A program made the translations under genes and the position numbers. Positions 1-10,955 of a stretch of DNA of 64,000 nt are shown here, one piece after another; positions within the stretch are counted from its first letter, which is position 1; the number at the start of each line of letters is the position of its first letter. Origin of the DNA: Davidsoniella eucalypti (Eukaryota > Ascomycota > Sordariomycetes > Microascales > Ceratocystidaceae); the NCBI GenBank assembly GCA_004009845.1, contig RMBW01000006.1, positions 372,001 to 436,000 of the forward strand, given 5' to 3'. The notes beneath the pieces were generated by a model. That model was given only the letters and a program-made list of their open reading frames with translations. It was not told the DNA's origin and made no database searches.

Positions 1-1418
1 CAATTTTACGACCACTGCTGTTGGCACCATGAAGTCTCTGTTCGATCATAGCACCGAGAACCGGGTAGACGATGATATGCGCAGCAAGAAAAACCCACAA
101 GGCGATCCCAGGGATCTCGAAGTCGCTCTTCTTGGTAGGTGGAATGTCCAAAAGGTTTGTCGGGACGCGCTCGTACTCGAATCGGGCCATGACCACAACA
201 AAGTACACGTATGCGCATGGTGGGAACAGTGCACTGAGAATAGCGACGGTGACGGTATCAGGACGAGTCAAGGACTGGGCCATGATGGCCATGAGAGCGG
301 TGGCAATGATGGTTGTGTTACCGCTCAGCTGGGCGTTCTTGAAGAAGGCGGACGCAAAAACAGAGAAGGACGACATGGACAGACCGCCCAAGACCTGGAA
401 GACAATGACGGTCAAGACAGATGTATGGTGGAACACGCCTTGGCGGATGATCAGGGCGCCGATAATCCAGCCAGGAAGATAAATCAGCGAAAAGGACAGG
501 TGAGCTGCAAACATGCGCATGCACATGCCGTACCAGCGCTTCTTTGTGGGCATCATGGCGTCGATGAGACGGGCCATGCCTGACTCTTTTTCTTGTGATA
601 TGAAGCCGGTTAGGTGGTATGTAATAAAGATGACACTAGCAGCTAGTGTGACACCCATCCAGTTGATGACAGTTTCCTGGTATAAGCGAATAATGGAGTC
701 GGCACGGCCCTTGGAGGTCATATCCGTATAGGGCAGAATGTTCATGGAGTCTGGCAAGGCAGTGGCATTGGTGGTTACAGAAGCAATGGCCGAGTCGATG
801 GCCTTCTTGAACGGCAAGATATAGACCTCGGCGTCGTTGTCAGACTTGTCTACGTTGACGCGCTGGGCGCTCAGAGCTCCATCCTGGCGAATCGTGTAGT
901 TCCAGCTGGCGCCATCACCTTCGGTCGGTGAAGAGTTGAAGACAACAACGCCATAGCAACGACTCACGCCGCGAAGAGACGAGCGGCATAGAGTCGTCAA
1001 CAGTGATGAATCGGACTGGTTGACGGCTGTGGCCCCAGCTGAGGTTACAGAGCTCGACAGCCGGCCAATGGCACTGTCGATATACCCTCCAGTCATGCCA
1101 TTGTTGATGAAGACCACCGTCTTGCGGCCATCATCGGCAGCAATATCTAGCGCCGTAGCTAGCGTCTTTATCGGCCTTATATCGCCCTAGAAGAGAAAAC
1201 ATTAGCATTCGAGAGTCGCTACAAGATATTGCGGCTCGTCACAAACTCACCACACCATAAACAGCCGGCGGCACAAACAGGTTCTTGGCAAAACTGAAGA
1301 GAGCCGTCAAGGCAACAGGCACTATAAAAGCAGTCCAGAACGTGCTCCAAGCATGGCGGCCAATCAAGATCTTGATGTTTTTGGACGTCAAAGTCCGGAT
1401 CTGTCTAATGACGAGCAT
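1..1418 (-). CDS. ABC transporter, subfamily A (ABCA), N-terminal part, cut by window edge
   Basis: Partial gene on the minus strand. Exon 1 is 1418-1251 (56 codons) and exon 2 runs from 1186 off the left edge. The intron 1250-1187 has GTGAGT and TTCTAG ends and phase 0. About 451 residues are visible. They begin MLVIRQIRTLTSKNIKIL, followed by a first membrane helix, a long Asn-rich extracellular loop (from about residue 55 to 255, with VVFINNGMTGG and a CRSSLRGVSRC block), then several membrane helices including ITYHLTGFISQEKESGMARL and LGGLSMSSFSVFASAFF. This order matches fungal ABCA full-size lipid-type transporters. The nucleotide-binding domains would lie outside the window. Substrate is unknown; transport of lipids or hydrophobic compounds is inferred from the family. 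The call rests on recognising the transmembrane half only. Confidence 0.82.
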
Positions 1419-4400
1419 CGTCCGGATGGATTTCCCGACAGACCTAAGATATATGGCGCTTTTTGGTGATATTTCGGAGATGGCCAGTGTTTATTCATTC
1501 AAATATTGGAGGAAACCCTGGCAAATGCGGTCGGAGAAGGAGATTCACAAAAATAGAGCCTGGCTCTTCTCTTTATTCTCGTGTCTGGGTTAGGATGCAG
1601 TAATAGCCACTACTAGTCATATTGAGTAGTTGCTACGTCTGTCAGTCCACCAACTGCCTCTTCGGAATGCCTCTTCGGAGAAGGCAACTACCTGTGTCGC
1701 TAATGATGTAATATGTGACGTTGTTTCCGTTTGTGTTGCTGCTAGATGTAGATCAGATAACGATATATATGGTAGAATGCACATAAATCACAAAAAGAGA
1801 AGATAGTAGCGTGAAAGAAAGGGTACGTTTCCTAATGGAGGGGAGGTCGTGAGAGAATCTAAGAGGACGAAGAAACAAAAGACAAGAGTTGGAATGCCAA
1901 GTGTAGGTTAAGCTGGATTGCAAAGAGAAGATCGGACCTTCTTAGTCCAGGATCCCGTGGTGTTCTTCACGCCTACTGCTACTACTTTGAGCAGGGAAAC
2001 AAGAGTTAAGGCGGATGTAGTCCTGTGTTTATATTTTGTATATTGTTCCCTGGAAACGAATTTCTTGGGTTGTTTGCTCGGTAGTTCGTTTCCACTCTCC
2101 CAAAATGAGTTCGTTTAGTATGTAAGAGAACGAAGCAGTCGAGGGGAGCTAACGAGGCAGGCTTGGCACACGCCCAGGCTTCGTCATAGCCCAGACAAGG
2201 AAGGACTATGGTTCGAAGATCTAGTTGTGGTAATTTGTTAGAAAGCGCCAGAGCGAGCAAAGCATGTAAGACCAAGATACAAAAAGGCAGCTGATAGTCA
2301 ATAATTGGTTATACGCCGCAATAGAAATGATGCGTGTGCTTTTTTAAAACAAAAAAGCAAAAAAGATACACTAGAAAACGAGCTTCTGTGCAAATATATG
2401 TTCAAAACGAGCGGCAAAAGCGGCAGTGCGGCATGTCAGATAAGGTCGTGCTGGATCAGAGACGCTCAGGCGGTTGCGGCTAGAAACAATATATGCGAGC
2501 AGCTGATAATATATTGTATAGGCGGGAGGTGTTTATAGTTAGGCAAGGAGACTTGAGCAATAATCAGGGCTTAGCCAAGGGTAATATCAGCGTGTCACTG
2601 ATCCAACCTTCTGGCTCTGTGTGGGTGAAACAAATCGTCATTTCCGGACATTGGGCAGTAAACGACAGGGCGGGAAGCAATAGCGAGGGTGCCATCTGGA
2701 CGCCAGAACCGGTGAAAATAATCCCAACTAGCTGATCAGATAGCTTGTGGGTGTGAGGGAGCTACCACAGCTTGTCTCACAGAAATTCATCTTCCCTTGG
2801 GACTCTGAGTTAGAATTTGATTCTTAACGAGCGCGGCGGACTCTAAGGTAATGGAACACTAGAGTCCGGCTCCATATCGGGCTCTGCATGATAGGCAAAT
2901 CTCTCTGTATCGTTCCCTTTCTGTCTAATTGTATAACCAGACACTCTCTCCAACAGCACGCACGAGACAAGCCAAGGCCACAGCGCCGGGTAACGACCCT
3001 GTGTCTCCTCCATTCTTGTTGTTTTGTCTGTAAAATCTAGTTGGGCTTGATACGAACTAACAGACCCTGCTCTGCACTACAGCGATTTCACGATATTCTA
3101 CGTTGGCCATTGCATGTTTCACTCCTCTTAGCAGGCCAAGAAGCAGGCATACGAGTCAGCATCACGTCAGCATTTGCATTCCAGCGTCATCCAAACAGCA
3201 AGATAGTTAGTCATAACACATACGGAGATAATTGGCCTGGCCTTACGCCCAGCCTTTCTACTTTTTCCTGTCTTCCTCCTCTCATATACATGTGCGTACT
3301 TCTTGCCGAGATACAGCATATCTGTATATGTACAGTGTGCTTTCCGATGTATCAGCCTGCATATGGCCATACAAACACCGATAGCCGCCATTCTCCGCTC
3401 AAGTCTCCTCTTCAGCACGCATTATTTCCTAATTGGATGCCGATGCCACTCCGGAACGATCCAGTCCTACACAACAACACAAGGTCAAAGAAATAAAAGA
3501 AAAAGAAGAAAAAAACTGGGTTGTATGCTCTGGCTACGCTACAGTTACAGCAGGCATTCTGTGGCATGAATGCGGAAATGGGTCTGGCGACACAGTGCAC
3601 AATTCAAGCAAGAGTCCGGATCAGCCGGACTTTACAAAGGCTCATGTCTAGAAAATAGGCACGTTCCCTTGTCCAAGGCGCTATTCTCGGCTACCTGAGA
3701 TCTGCATGGTTGTTTCCTGGCTAGTGAGATTACACAGTACTAGACGAATATCTGTAGATATAGCCTCTCTAATTTACAAAAGACACCGGCTTTTACAAGT
3801 ACATATGGTCAAAAAGTGCAATATAAGTATTCATACAATCCATGTGTGCTTTGTATATTTAGTAGCTCGGCTGCATATCGTTTCCACAATCACGTTGTCC
3901 GATGCCAACTCGCTGGCCATCGAGTATCGTATCGTGAAGATCCTCTGGATGGCCTCTTATAAGCCGTGTAAGTGAAAGTGTGGCTCATCCCACTCCCGCT
4001 TTTCTTCTCCCAAGTCCTTTTCGGGCTTCTTTTTTGGAGCGAGAGAAAAGAGAGGCTCGATTTCTAGCGATGGAGAAAACTTGATATTTATAAGCAAAAG
4101 TGAAAGGATAAGGGCAGGAGGAAAATGTACAATTTCAATTCCCCAGAACGAACTCCGATAAGGCTTTCTTTTCAATCTCAGCCTAATGATGAAAAATCAC
4201 AGCAGGAAAGAAAAAGAAAAGACAAAGATCAGTCTTCTCCCTCGTTTTGTCGTTCTTGAACCGCTTAATAATGCGTTATCCTTTGGGGTTTCCCGCTTGA
4301 ATGCAACCCTATATAGACAAAGGAGATTGTTTGGCGAATGGGATGTGTCTCGCTTAGACAAACAGAACCAGAGTTTGCCAAAATCTCATGTTCGTTGTTT

Positions 4401-4941
4401 TGTAATCGACGACGTTTGATCATTTTTTCTGGTTCTGCTTCCTGTCTGTCGGCATAAATATAGCTGTGCAAAAAACGTCAATACATCAGTTAAGCGACGT
4501 CACAAACCGCTAAACCCAGACATTGTTCATCATGCTTTAAGGGTTATCTTCGTTTCAAGACAACCAACAATAACCCGTCTTTTTTTGCGACACACGTGAC
4601 TTTATCGGTGGATGGTATAGAATTATCATTGCCTGTACATCGTACCATTAACATGAATGATCATGACCTCTCTTGCTATCGGATTGTTTCCATTTCGCAC
4701 CATTCGGGCGATCATTGTAAAATCATTTTGAATCATCATTTTGCGGCTTAGACTCTTAACGGTCGGATTGTGTGTGTGCTGCTGCAAAACAAGTCTCGCC
4801 TTTGTTTCCAATACTACTACTAGCAATATAGCAAAACTAAGCCGCCACACATCAAGCCACCTAGTTGTACTCCCCCACTGCGACTCTATAAGCCTCACTA
4901 ACTAATCAACTACCTTGTTGCCCGATGCGTCCTGTGGCCCA
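1419..4941. other. Intergenic region between two outward-facing genes
   Basis: About 3.5 kb separates the start of the ABCA gene (leftwards) from the start of the P450 gene (rightwards). Small open frames exist, the longest about 150 codons, but they start at TTG or show no recognisable domain. I treat the stretch as promoter and leader sequence for both genes. A TATAAG box at 4887-4892 lies 50 bp before the P450 start codon. Confidence 0.6.
1655..1679. repeat. Two direct copies of a 12-bp unit
   Basis: TGCCTCTTCGGA occurs at 1655-1666 and again at 1668-1679, followed by GAAGGCAAC. The second copy can pair weakly with the following AAGGCA to form a short hairpin. It lies about 240 bp upstream of the ABCA start; the role is unknown. 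Confidence 0.6.
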
Positions 4942-6546
4942 ATGGCCCTCATCCATGACCTACCCACGCCTATCTTGCTGCTTGCCGTGCTTAGTCTCCT
5001 CAGCTTTGTATACTTCAGCTTGTTCCATCATCCCAGGCTAACCCGCCACGGAGTACCGTTACGGCACGCCCCGGACGCTCTGCCTCTCGCAGGCAACGGC
5101 CTGTTATTCCTACGCCCACGCCGTATTCTCTTCGACTGGTTCACCCAGTGTGAGCGGCGATATCCACAGGAGACCCTCCAAATCACTGTCCCCTCTCTCC
5201 CGCCAGGTGTTATCATCAGCAGCGCCGAGAACCTCGAGTTCATCCTTCGCTGTGGTTCTGATATATTTAGCAAGGGCGCCTTCTTCAAGGAACGCTCGTG
5301 GGATCTGTTTGGCCATGGCATCATCAATGTCGACGGCGAGCTCTGGCGCATCCAGCGTAAAGCCGGCTTAGCCTTTCTAAGTGCAGCTAACCTGAAGACT
5401 TTGACCGACGAAGAACTCCCGCGCATCTTGAATACTTGTACGATGCCCGAGCTTCGACGTTGTGCCGCTTCTGCTACTGCCACTAATGGGGATGTCGTTG
5501 ATCTGCAAGAGATCTTCCACGAGGCTACCACACAGCTCATGGGCCACATGGCCTATGGCATGGAAATGCACGCTGGAGACGCCTTCACCCGCGCCTTTGA
5601 ATATGCAAGCGGTGCCACCGCCATGCGTGTCCAAAATCCTCTTTGGAAGTTCACTGAGATATTCACCGGCCGAAGAATGCGGCAGAGCATTGCTGAAGTA
5701 CGGCAGTTCGGCCGGGACATAGTAGCCAACGCCATCGCATCCCGCAAAGGCATGGGGAAGGGAGAGGAAGGCACATCAGCCTTCGACGAAAAGAAGAAGA
5801 GAGCATTTGGAGATTCGTCGCACACTACCGCTGCGGTAGAGGGAAGTCTAGTACAGTCTTTGTTGGACTCTATCGGCGATGAGCAGCTAGTGGCGGATGC
5901 TGCCCTGAACTATCTTTCCGCTGGTCGGGATACCACTGCACAAGCGCTCACATGGATCTTCTACCTCCTCGCCCAATATCCCCACGTGCTCGCACGTATT
6001 CGCTCTGAAGTGTCCTCTATCGATGCTACCAACGAACCAGCCTCTCCACGAACCCTACCGTTCACTCTCGCCGTGTTTTATGAGACTCTACGTCTCTATC
6101 CACCTGTCCCGTTCGAGCTTAAGCAGGTAGAAGAAGCTGTTACGTTACCCGATGGCACGCATCTGCCTGCCAAATCTCTCGCGTTTTGGTGTATCTGGTC
6201 CATGAACCGGTCTGCCGTAGTATGGGGGGCCGATTCCGACGAGTTTCGACCTGACCGCTGGATTGTACCTTCGTCCTCTACTTCTTCTTCCACTACCGGC
6301 AATGACAATGTAGACGTGAAACTGATCAGTCGGAGCGCAGTCGAATACCCCGTCTTCAATGCTGGCCCACGTACATGCCTAGGCAAGAAAATGGCCGAGG
6401 CCGTTGCTGTCAAAGTGGTGGCTGCGGTAGTTTCTGAGTTTGACTTTGAGTTACTATGTGGTACGAATCAATATAGTGGAAGTAGCCTGACTTTACCCAT
6501 GGAAGGCGGACTTCCATGTAGAGTGTCGCTTCGCAAACTGCCATAA
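4942..6546 (+). CDS. Cytochrome P450, CYP52/CYP86-clan like
   Basis: Single-exon, 534 residues, a normal P450 length. I start at ATG 4942; the open frame continues upstream only through TTG codons. An N-terminal hydrophobic anchor (residues about 6-26) predicts tethering to the endoplasmic reticulum. Key motifs are all intact: the I-helix AGRDTT (327-332), the ExxR of the K-helix (E381, R384, within ETLRLYPPVP), and the haem loop FNAGPRTCLG with the thiolate ligand C479. The N-terminal half (GHGIINVDGELWRIQRK) resembles CYP86/CYP52-type fatty-acid or alkane hydroxylases, so omega-hydroxylation of fatty acids is the best guess, by family only. No neighbouring gene points to a biosynthetic cluster. 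A Ser-rich insert (about 448-454) sits before the haem loop. Confidence 0.9.
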   Translation: MALIHDLPTPILLLAVLSLLSFVYFSLFHHPRLTRHGVPLRHAPDALPLAGNGLLFLRPRRILFDWFTQCERRYPQETLQITVPSLPPGVIISSAENLEFILRCGSDIFSKGAFFKERSWDLFGHGIINVDGELWRIQRKAGLAFLSAANLKTLTDEELPRILNTCTMPELRRCAASATATNGDVVDLQEIFHEATTQLMGHMAYGMEMHAGDAFTRAFEYASGATAMRVQNPLWKFTEIFTGRRMRQSIAEVRQFGRDIVANAIASRKGMGKGEEGTSAFDEKKKRAFGDSSHTTAAVEGSLVQSLLDSIGDEQLVADAALNYLSAGRDTTAQALTWIFYLLAQYPHVLARIRSEVSSIDATNEPASPRTLPFTLAVFYETLRLYPPVPFELKQVEEAVTLPDGTHLPAKSLAFWCIWSMNRSAVVWGADSDEFRPDRWIVPSSSTSSSTTGNDNVDVKLISRSAVEYPVFNAGPRTCLGKKMAEAVAVKVVAAVVSEFDFELLCGTNQYSGSSLTLPMEGGLPCRVSLRKLP

Positions 6547-6858
6547 CAGATAGCCATATACAGTACACACATATACACACCGCTAAATAACACCCAAGTC
6601 ACCTCAATATGTACATATATACAGTTATAATATACAGAATGCAGTAGTTAGATTTACATTCTTCAAAATACCATCACCTTTTGTGTATTTGTTCTGAATC
6701 ATGTATATATAGCATATATCCAACAAAAGACAACTAGTGTCACAGAATGAGCAAAAAAAACAAAACAAGATGTTGGGGGAGGGGGTAGTGTAAATAGGTA
6801 TCAATTGATGCAAAGCCATTTGCGCCACCGCTCAATGAAGAAAAGAAGGGAGATAGAC

Positions 6859-6896
<38 letters not shown>

Positions 6897-6983
6897 AAGA
6901 AGGGGTGTAGTTTGCTTAGAGGCAAGATTCTTTGTTTCTTTCTCTTTTTTAGAAAAAAAGGAACCGTAATAGCATTAACACAT
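6547..6983. other. Convergent 3' intergenic region with GA microsatellite
   Basis: This holds the 3' ends of two converging genes (P450 and CK2 regulatory subunit). AT-rich stretches follow the P450 stop. The only notable element is a polypurine GA tract at about 6857-6896. Confidence 0.6.
6857..6896. repeat. (GA)n microsatellite
   Basis: An almost pure AG dinucleotide tract of about 40 bp with one phase break (AGGAGAG). It lies in the 3' intergenic space. Confidence 0.9.
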
Positions 6984-8055
6984 TTACAAAACCTGACCCT
7001 CTACTCTATTCGGTGTGCCATTGTTCACTCTGCCTTGACTTGTACTTCCAAGGGCAGCAGCAGCAACCGCAGCAGAAGGATGTACCGCGTCGGCTTGTCC
7101 AATAACTTCTGTTTCGCGCATGTTGACAGGCCGACTACGCAACCAGCGCATGCGTGGACCAGTAGCGGCATGCTCAGACACACGGAATCCATATATTCGG
7201 GGCTCGTACGTCTGGTTACTACCCAGGCCGGGCGCAATATTCTTTTCATAGAAGCCGTGAACGATTTCCGGAGTATCGTTGGCGCCGGCGTTGCCCGAGG
7301 TGCGGACATTTGCGATAACATCTGGGTTGCGCTTCGTTAAGTCATACTCGGGGAAGGTAAGGAGGAACAGGGCGCCAAAGGTTCGGCCGAAGAAGGCGCC
7401 GTCTACGGTTTGGAAGCGGCTGTTAGGTGGCACGTAGACGTCGAGGCACGACGGACAAAAGAGCTTGACGGTGTCCTCGCCAGGTATGTCGGAGAGACCC
7501 ACGGGTAGGGTCCGGGCTGATTCGCAGTTGGTACGAGGGCAGACTCCAAAGTGGCCCAGCTCGTACTTCTCGCTCATTTGCTGCATTCCGGGCCGCGAAC
7601 AGATGTATCTCTGGTGGATCAGACCGTAAAGCATTTCGGCGGAAGATTCGATGACAGACAGGTCGCTGGCCATGCGGCTATGGTGTTTCTTCTCACCGGA
7701 GCGCTGTTCTTGGGGATCGAGTGAGGCATCCTCCTCTTCTTCCTCTTCTTCCTCCTCCTCCTCCTCTTCGTCCTCTTCGGGCTCAACATCAAGGATCATC
7801 TGATCCAAGGAAGAGTAGAGCGCGGGTTAGCAGTGTCCTACGACCTGGGAACACAGAAACGAGTGGGAGAGGGGTGGCATGGCATCAACAACTCACTTCA
7901 AGAGCTTCTTTGTACATTTGCACCTGGCCATACAGGCCAGTTAGGTTAAAGTCATCTTCGATAAAGTCCTCGGACACTTCAGCGAAATACTCGTGGCCTA
8001 TCAGCGAGCAAAACGACGTGATCCACGATTCGGGGGAGCCTGATGAAGATGACAT
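6984..8055 (-). CDS. Casein kinase II regulatory (beta) subunit
   Basis: Two exons: 8055-7897 (53 codons, MSSSSGSPESWITSFC...) and 7799-6984. The intron 7896-7800 has GTGAGT and GGATCAG ends, phase 0. The product is about 324 residues. The CK2-beta fold is clear: the N-terminal helix region, an acidic Glu/Asp run (about 56-78) corresponding to the acidic loop, the zinc site CPRTNC ... CPSC with spacing C-x5-C-x22-C-x2-C, the motif LPVGLSDIPGEDTVKLFCP, and the C-terminal RIYGFRVSEHAATGPRMRWL. It stabilises the catalytic alpha subunits as a dimer. Odd features are an unusually long Glu tract, an insertion of about 40 residues before RIYGF, and an Ala-rich C-terminal tail. Insertions of this kind occur in fungal beta subunits; I cannot decide between the CKB1 and CKB2 paralogues. 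Confidence 0.95.
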
Positions 8056-9329
8056 GGCGCCAGATATGAAGATAAAGAATGTAAGAATATTAAAGAGATA
8101 GCGGGTGTTTCCGAATTATGTAGCGTTGCTGGCTAGTATAGTGTTTAGACACTGTTTACTGGGTAGCTTCGAGATCGGGCTGTAGTGTTTATAATGTATG
8201 TATACGGTGACGACGATATACCGGCTCGCAAGAAATTGGCGGTGGGATATAGGAATTGATGGATTGAAGCGATAGAGATGAACCCTAAGCTTGAAGAGTC
8301 CGCGACACTGCGCTGAAGCAATTAGCTGTGAAGGCGTGTATTATATGTATGTGAGTATACTGTGTATATATGTAGTAGTAGTGTTTTGGTTGTTGGTGTG
8401 TTTTAGGCGGCTAGTTTGGGTTGCGAAGAAATTGGCGGGTCGGAGAACGGCAAGCAAAGACGTATCTGAGGCCCGAGATAGCGGACTATAGAAGGCTGGC
8501 CCCTTGTAAGCCAAAAAAAAAAGTTAAAAATTGGTAATAGAGGGGGAGAAGCCCGGGGTTAATTGTTTTTTTTTGCAGTAATTGGACTCCGAGAGTTTCG
8601 TCAAACAGCGGGGAAAACAAGTTGGGGAGTCAAGCTTAGCAACAAAAGCAGCAGCACCAATGGCACAATAAGCCGATAAGCATGCGACGAAACAAGGTTT
8701 GGCGAGATCAACCAAGCACCGCGGAGAAGCAGGTCAAAAATGACGATAGTTGGATATCTGGGTGGGTTTCTGGCCTTTGGAGCCTTTTGACCTTCTGGGC
8801 TCGTGGCAAGGCTGAGGAGCGGAGCCTATATTTTTTTCCTGCTATTGACTTTACGTCGATCTCAGTCCGTAATTGGCTGGCTAGTTGGCTATAATTTAGC
8901 GGCAGTTAGTATGGCGGTCTTCCTAGATCTAGAGAAGTGAGAGACGATAGTCAACAGACTTGTGAGAAGAAGGCCAACTTTGCTTGCAGACTTTAATGGC
9001 GGGTGACGACAGCTGGCTAGGAGTGATAAGGGTTGTTGATGAGGTACTGGTTAGGGTTAGTGACATTCTTAGTCAACCGCACTTAGACTTTCACGATAGG
9101 GACCAAAGTAGGCCAAGGGAAAGGACTGAAATTTAATAGTCGCAGGATAAGGCCTATTGAAAACATCTGGTAATTGTTTGGGTGAGCGATCTGATACAGT
9201 GTCAATACTACTAACGGTCACACACAACATCAGTAACCCTAGTCAGTATCTCTTGGCTGTAACCTCATATAATTAATTGTTGTTTATACTCAACATGACA
9301 CATCGTGAAATCACAAATATCGTTCTGCA
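8056..9329. other. Divergent promoter region
   Basis: About 1.27 kb between the CK2 regulatory subunit (leftwards) and the JmjC gene (rightwards). No open frame exceeds about 70 codons. I see no RNA gene or repeat. It presumably carries both promoters. Confidence 0.6.
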
Positions 9330-10391
9330 ATGGCTACCAATTTGAAATATGTTTGCTCTAGGCCCTTTCGAGCTTCGAGACGGCTCCAAAACCTGACCCG
9401 CTCGTTGCACACCGCACCATCGCCAGTTGCTATATCACAACTTGCGTTAGACGCCATATCAGTCGACGAGTTCCACGAGGCCACTAAGTCTCTCTCTCGA
9501 CCGCTTGTTCTAGCCGGGCCTCTGATAAAGCCAGAGACTACACTCCCTGCATCTAAGCGCTGGTTAGAAGCTGTCCAAGGATCTAGTGGTGCTGGTAGTT
9601 CACAACTTAGTCTATCATACTTTCGCCCCTTTCAGGATACCACTATGGTCTACGAGCTCATCAGTCCACAGCGCGACTCAGTTAGTAAGCAGGGCGAGCA
9701 TAGCGAAGCAGTCTCGGCTTTCTTCCGCCATATGATACCACTGGGAGGTTTAGAGGCATCGACCAGTGCACCTGAATGGGCACGGCTATCTCATGACGCT
9801 GCTCCGCGTTTCTTCCACTTTCAGCAGTCACTGGCACTCTTCTTGGCCGCACAGGAATACAATGAGACGGCACCGCTAAGGCTATCACAGCTATATATTG
9901 CGCAGAACTCCATCTCATCACTGCCCGCACAGCTGCAGCAAGATCTGCCCGTACCAAACCTCGTGAAGAATGCGGGTCGCGGCGACGTCTACGGCACTAG
10001 CATTTGGCTGGGCCTAGAACAGACGTATACGCCGCTACATCGAGACCCAAACCCCAATCTGTTCCTACAATTCTGTAGCGCCAAACGATTACGGCTCCTT
10101 CCCCCGGACGTCGGTGATCAGCTGTTCCGAAGCGTACAGATGCGTCTGGGCCAGATGGGCGGAAGCGCGCGTCTCCGAACTGCCGACATGATGCAGGGCA
10201 TGGAACGAGCTTTGTTAGAGGATGTCGTTTGGGGTTCGACTCAACAGGAGCCAGCTCAAGAATACAGGTTTTTGGAGGCTAAGCTGGAAGCTGGAGACGC
10301 CACGTTCATTCCGAAGGGGTGGTGGCATTCAGTTCGTACTATATATGATGATGGTCGTCTCAACGCGTCGGTGAACTGGTGGTTTCGCTGA
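9330..10391 (+). CDS. JmjC/cupin-8 domain protein with mitochondrial-type leader
   Basis: Single-exon, 353 residues. The first 30 or so residues are Arg/Ser rich with no acidic residue (PFRASRRLQNLTRSLHTA), which is typical of a mitochondrial presequence. The C-terminal half is a JmjC/cupin-8 fold with the Fe(II) ligands H237 and D239 (LHRDPNPNLFLQF) and H333 (FIPKGWWHSV); NASVNWWFR ends the protein. It is probably a 2-oxoglutarate-dependent hydroxylase or demethylase-like enzyme. The small size and leader fit a protein hydroxylase better than a chromatin demethylase. The target is unknown. It starts 1.27 kb from the divergent CK2 subunit gene. Confidence 0.85.
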   Translation: MATNLKYVCSRPFRASRRLQNLTRSLHTAPSPVAISQLALDAISVDEFHEATKSLSRPLVLAGPLIKPETTLPASKRWLEAVQGSSGAGSSQLSLSYFRPFQDTTMVYELISPQRDSVSKQGEHSEAVSAFFRHMIPLGGLEASTSAPEWARLSHDAAPRFFHFQQSLALFLAAQEYNETAPLRLSQLYIAQNSISSLPAQLQQDLPVPNLVKNAGRGDVYGTSIWLGLEQTYTPLHRDPNPNLFLQFCSAKRLRLLPPDVGDQLFRSVQMRLGQMGGSARLRTADMMQGMERALLEDVVWGSTQQEPAQEYRFLEAKLEAGDATFIPKGWWHSVRTIYDDGRLNASVNWWFR

Positions 10392-10955
10392 AGCTTTTCT
10401 TGTTCTTGGTATTGTGCTCCATGTCTTGGAAGTCGCCTCTCGCATGTCTAGCGTAAAGCGGCCTGGAAAATAGACCTGTTTTTCTGGGGTTCTCGGGACA
10501 CCACAAGTAGGCCTAGTGGCGATTTTCACTGTTTCTTCATCTCAACCGAATCAGATTTTGGCCTCAGAGAAGACGCCAAGTGCCATTGATCAGTCGAGCC
10601 ACAGGGACTAAAGATAAGATCTGTAAGACCCCTCTTTAGAGACGACTTTTCTCTTTTGTTTTCTTTTCCTAGAAAGTCTTTGAAGATATTCAAGACTACA
10701 CTCCTCCCTTTTGTTCCAGACTTTTCATCACAGTTGTTGCCTCTGCTATCGCCGCTGCTATGGGAGCTAGTCACCCCTTGCCTCTTGTGTTCTTCCCTTT
10801 AAACCAGTTTCTCATCTAACATACAGTCTGTCTTTTCTTTCTCATTTTCCCTTCTAGTTAGTTACTTTACCGTTTGTCTTTCCAAGATCAATACTTAGCT
10901 CTGCCTTTTCTTGTCCTGTCTAGACCTTCCCCATCAGAGATATCCAGGCGTTGTC
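10392..10955. other. Intergenic, pyrimidine-rich leader of the receptor gene
   Basis: About 560 bp. The right half (10780-10950) is rich in CT runs such as TTTCTTTCTC, typical of fungal promoters and 5' leaders. No gene is seen. Confidence 0.6.

Noticed and set aside
29..583. 184-codon plus-strand frame opposite the ABCA gene
   Set aside because: Shadow of the minus-strand coding sequence, which has the recognisable transporter motifs.
3041..3496. 151-codon plus-strand frame
   Set aside because: Begins at TTG, no motif, AT-rich surroundings.
9048..9062. TTAGGG-like telomeric text (also near 53155)
   Set aside because: Only one or two degenerate units; no array, and genes continue on both sides.
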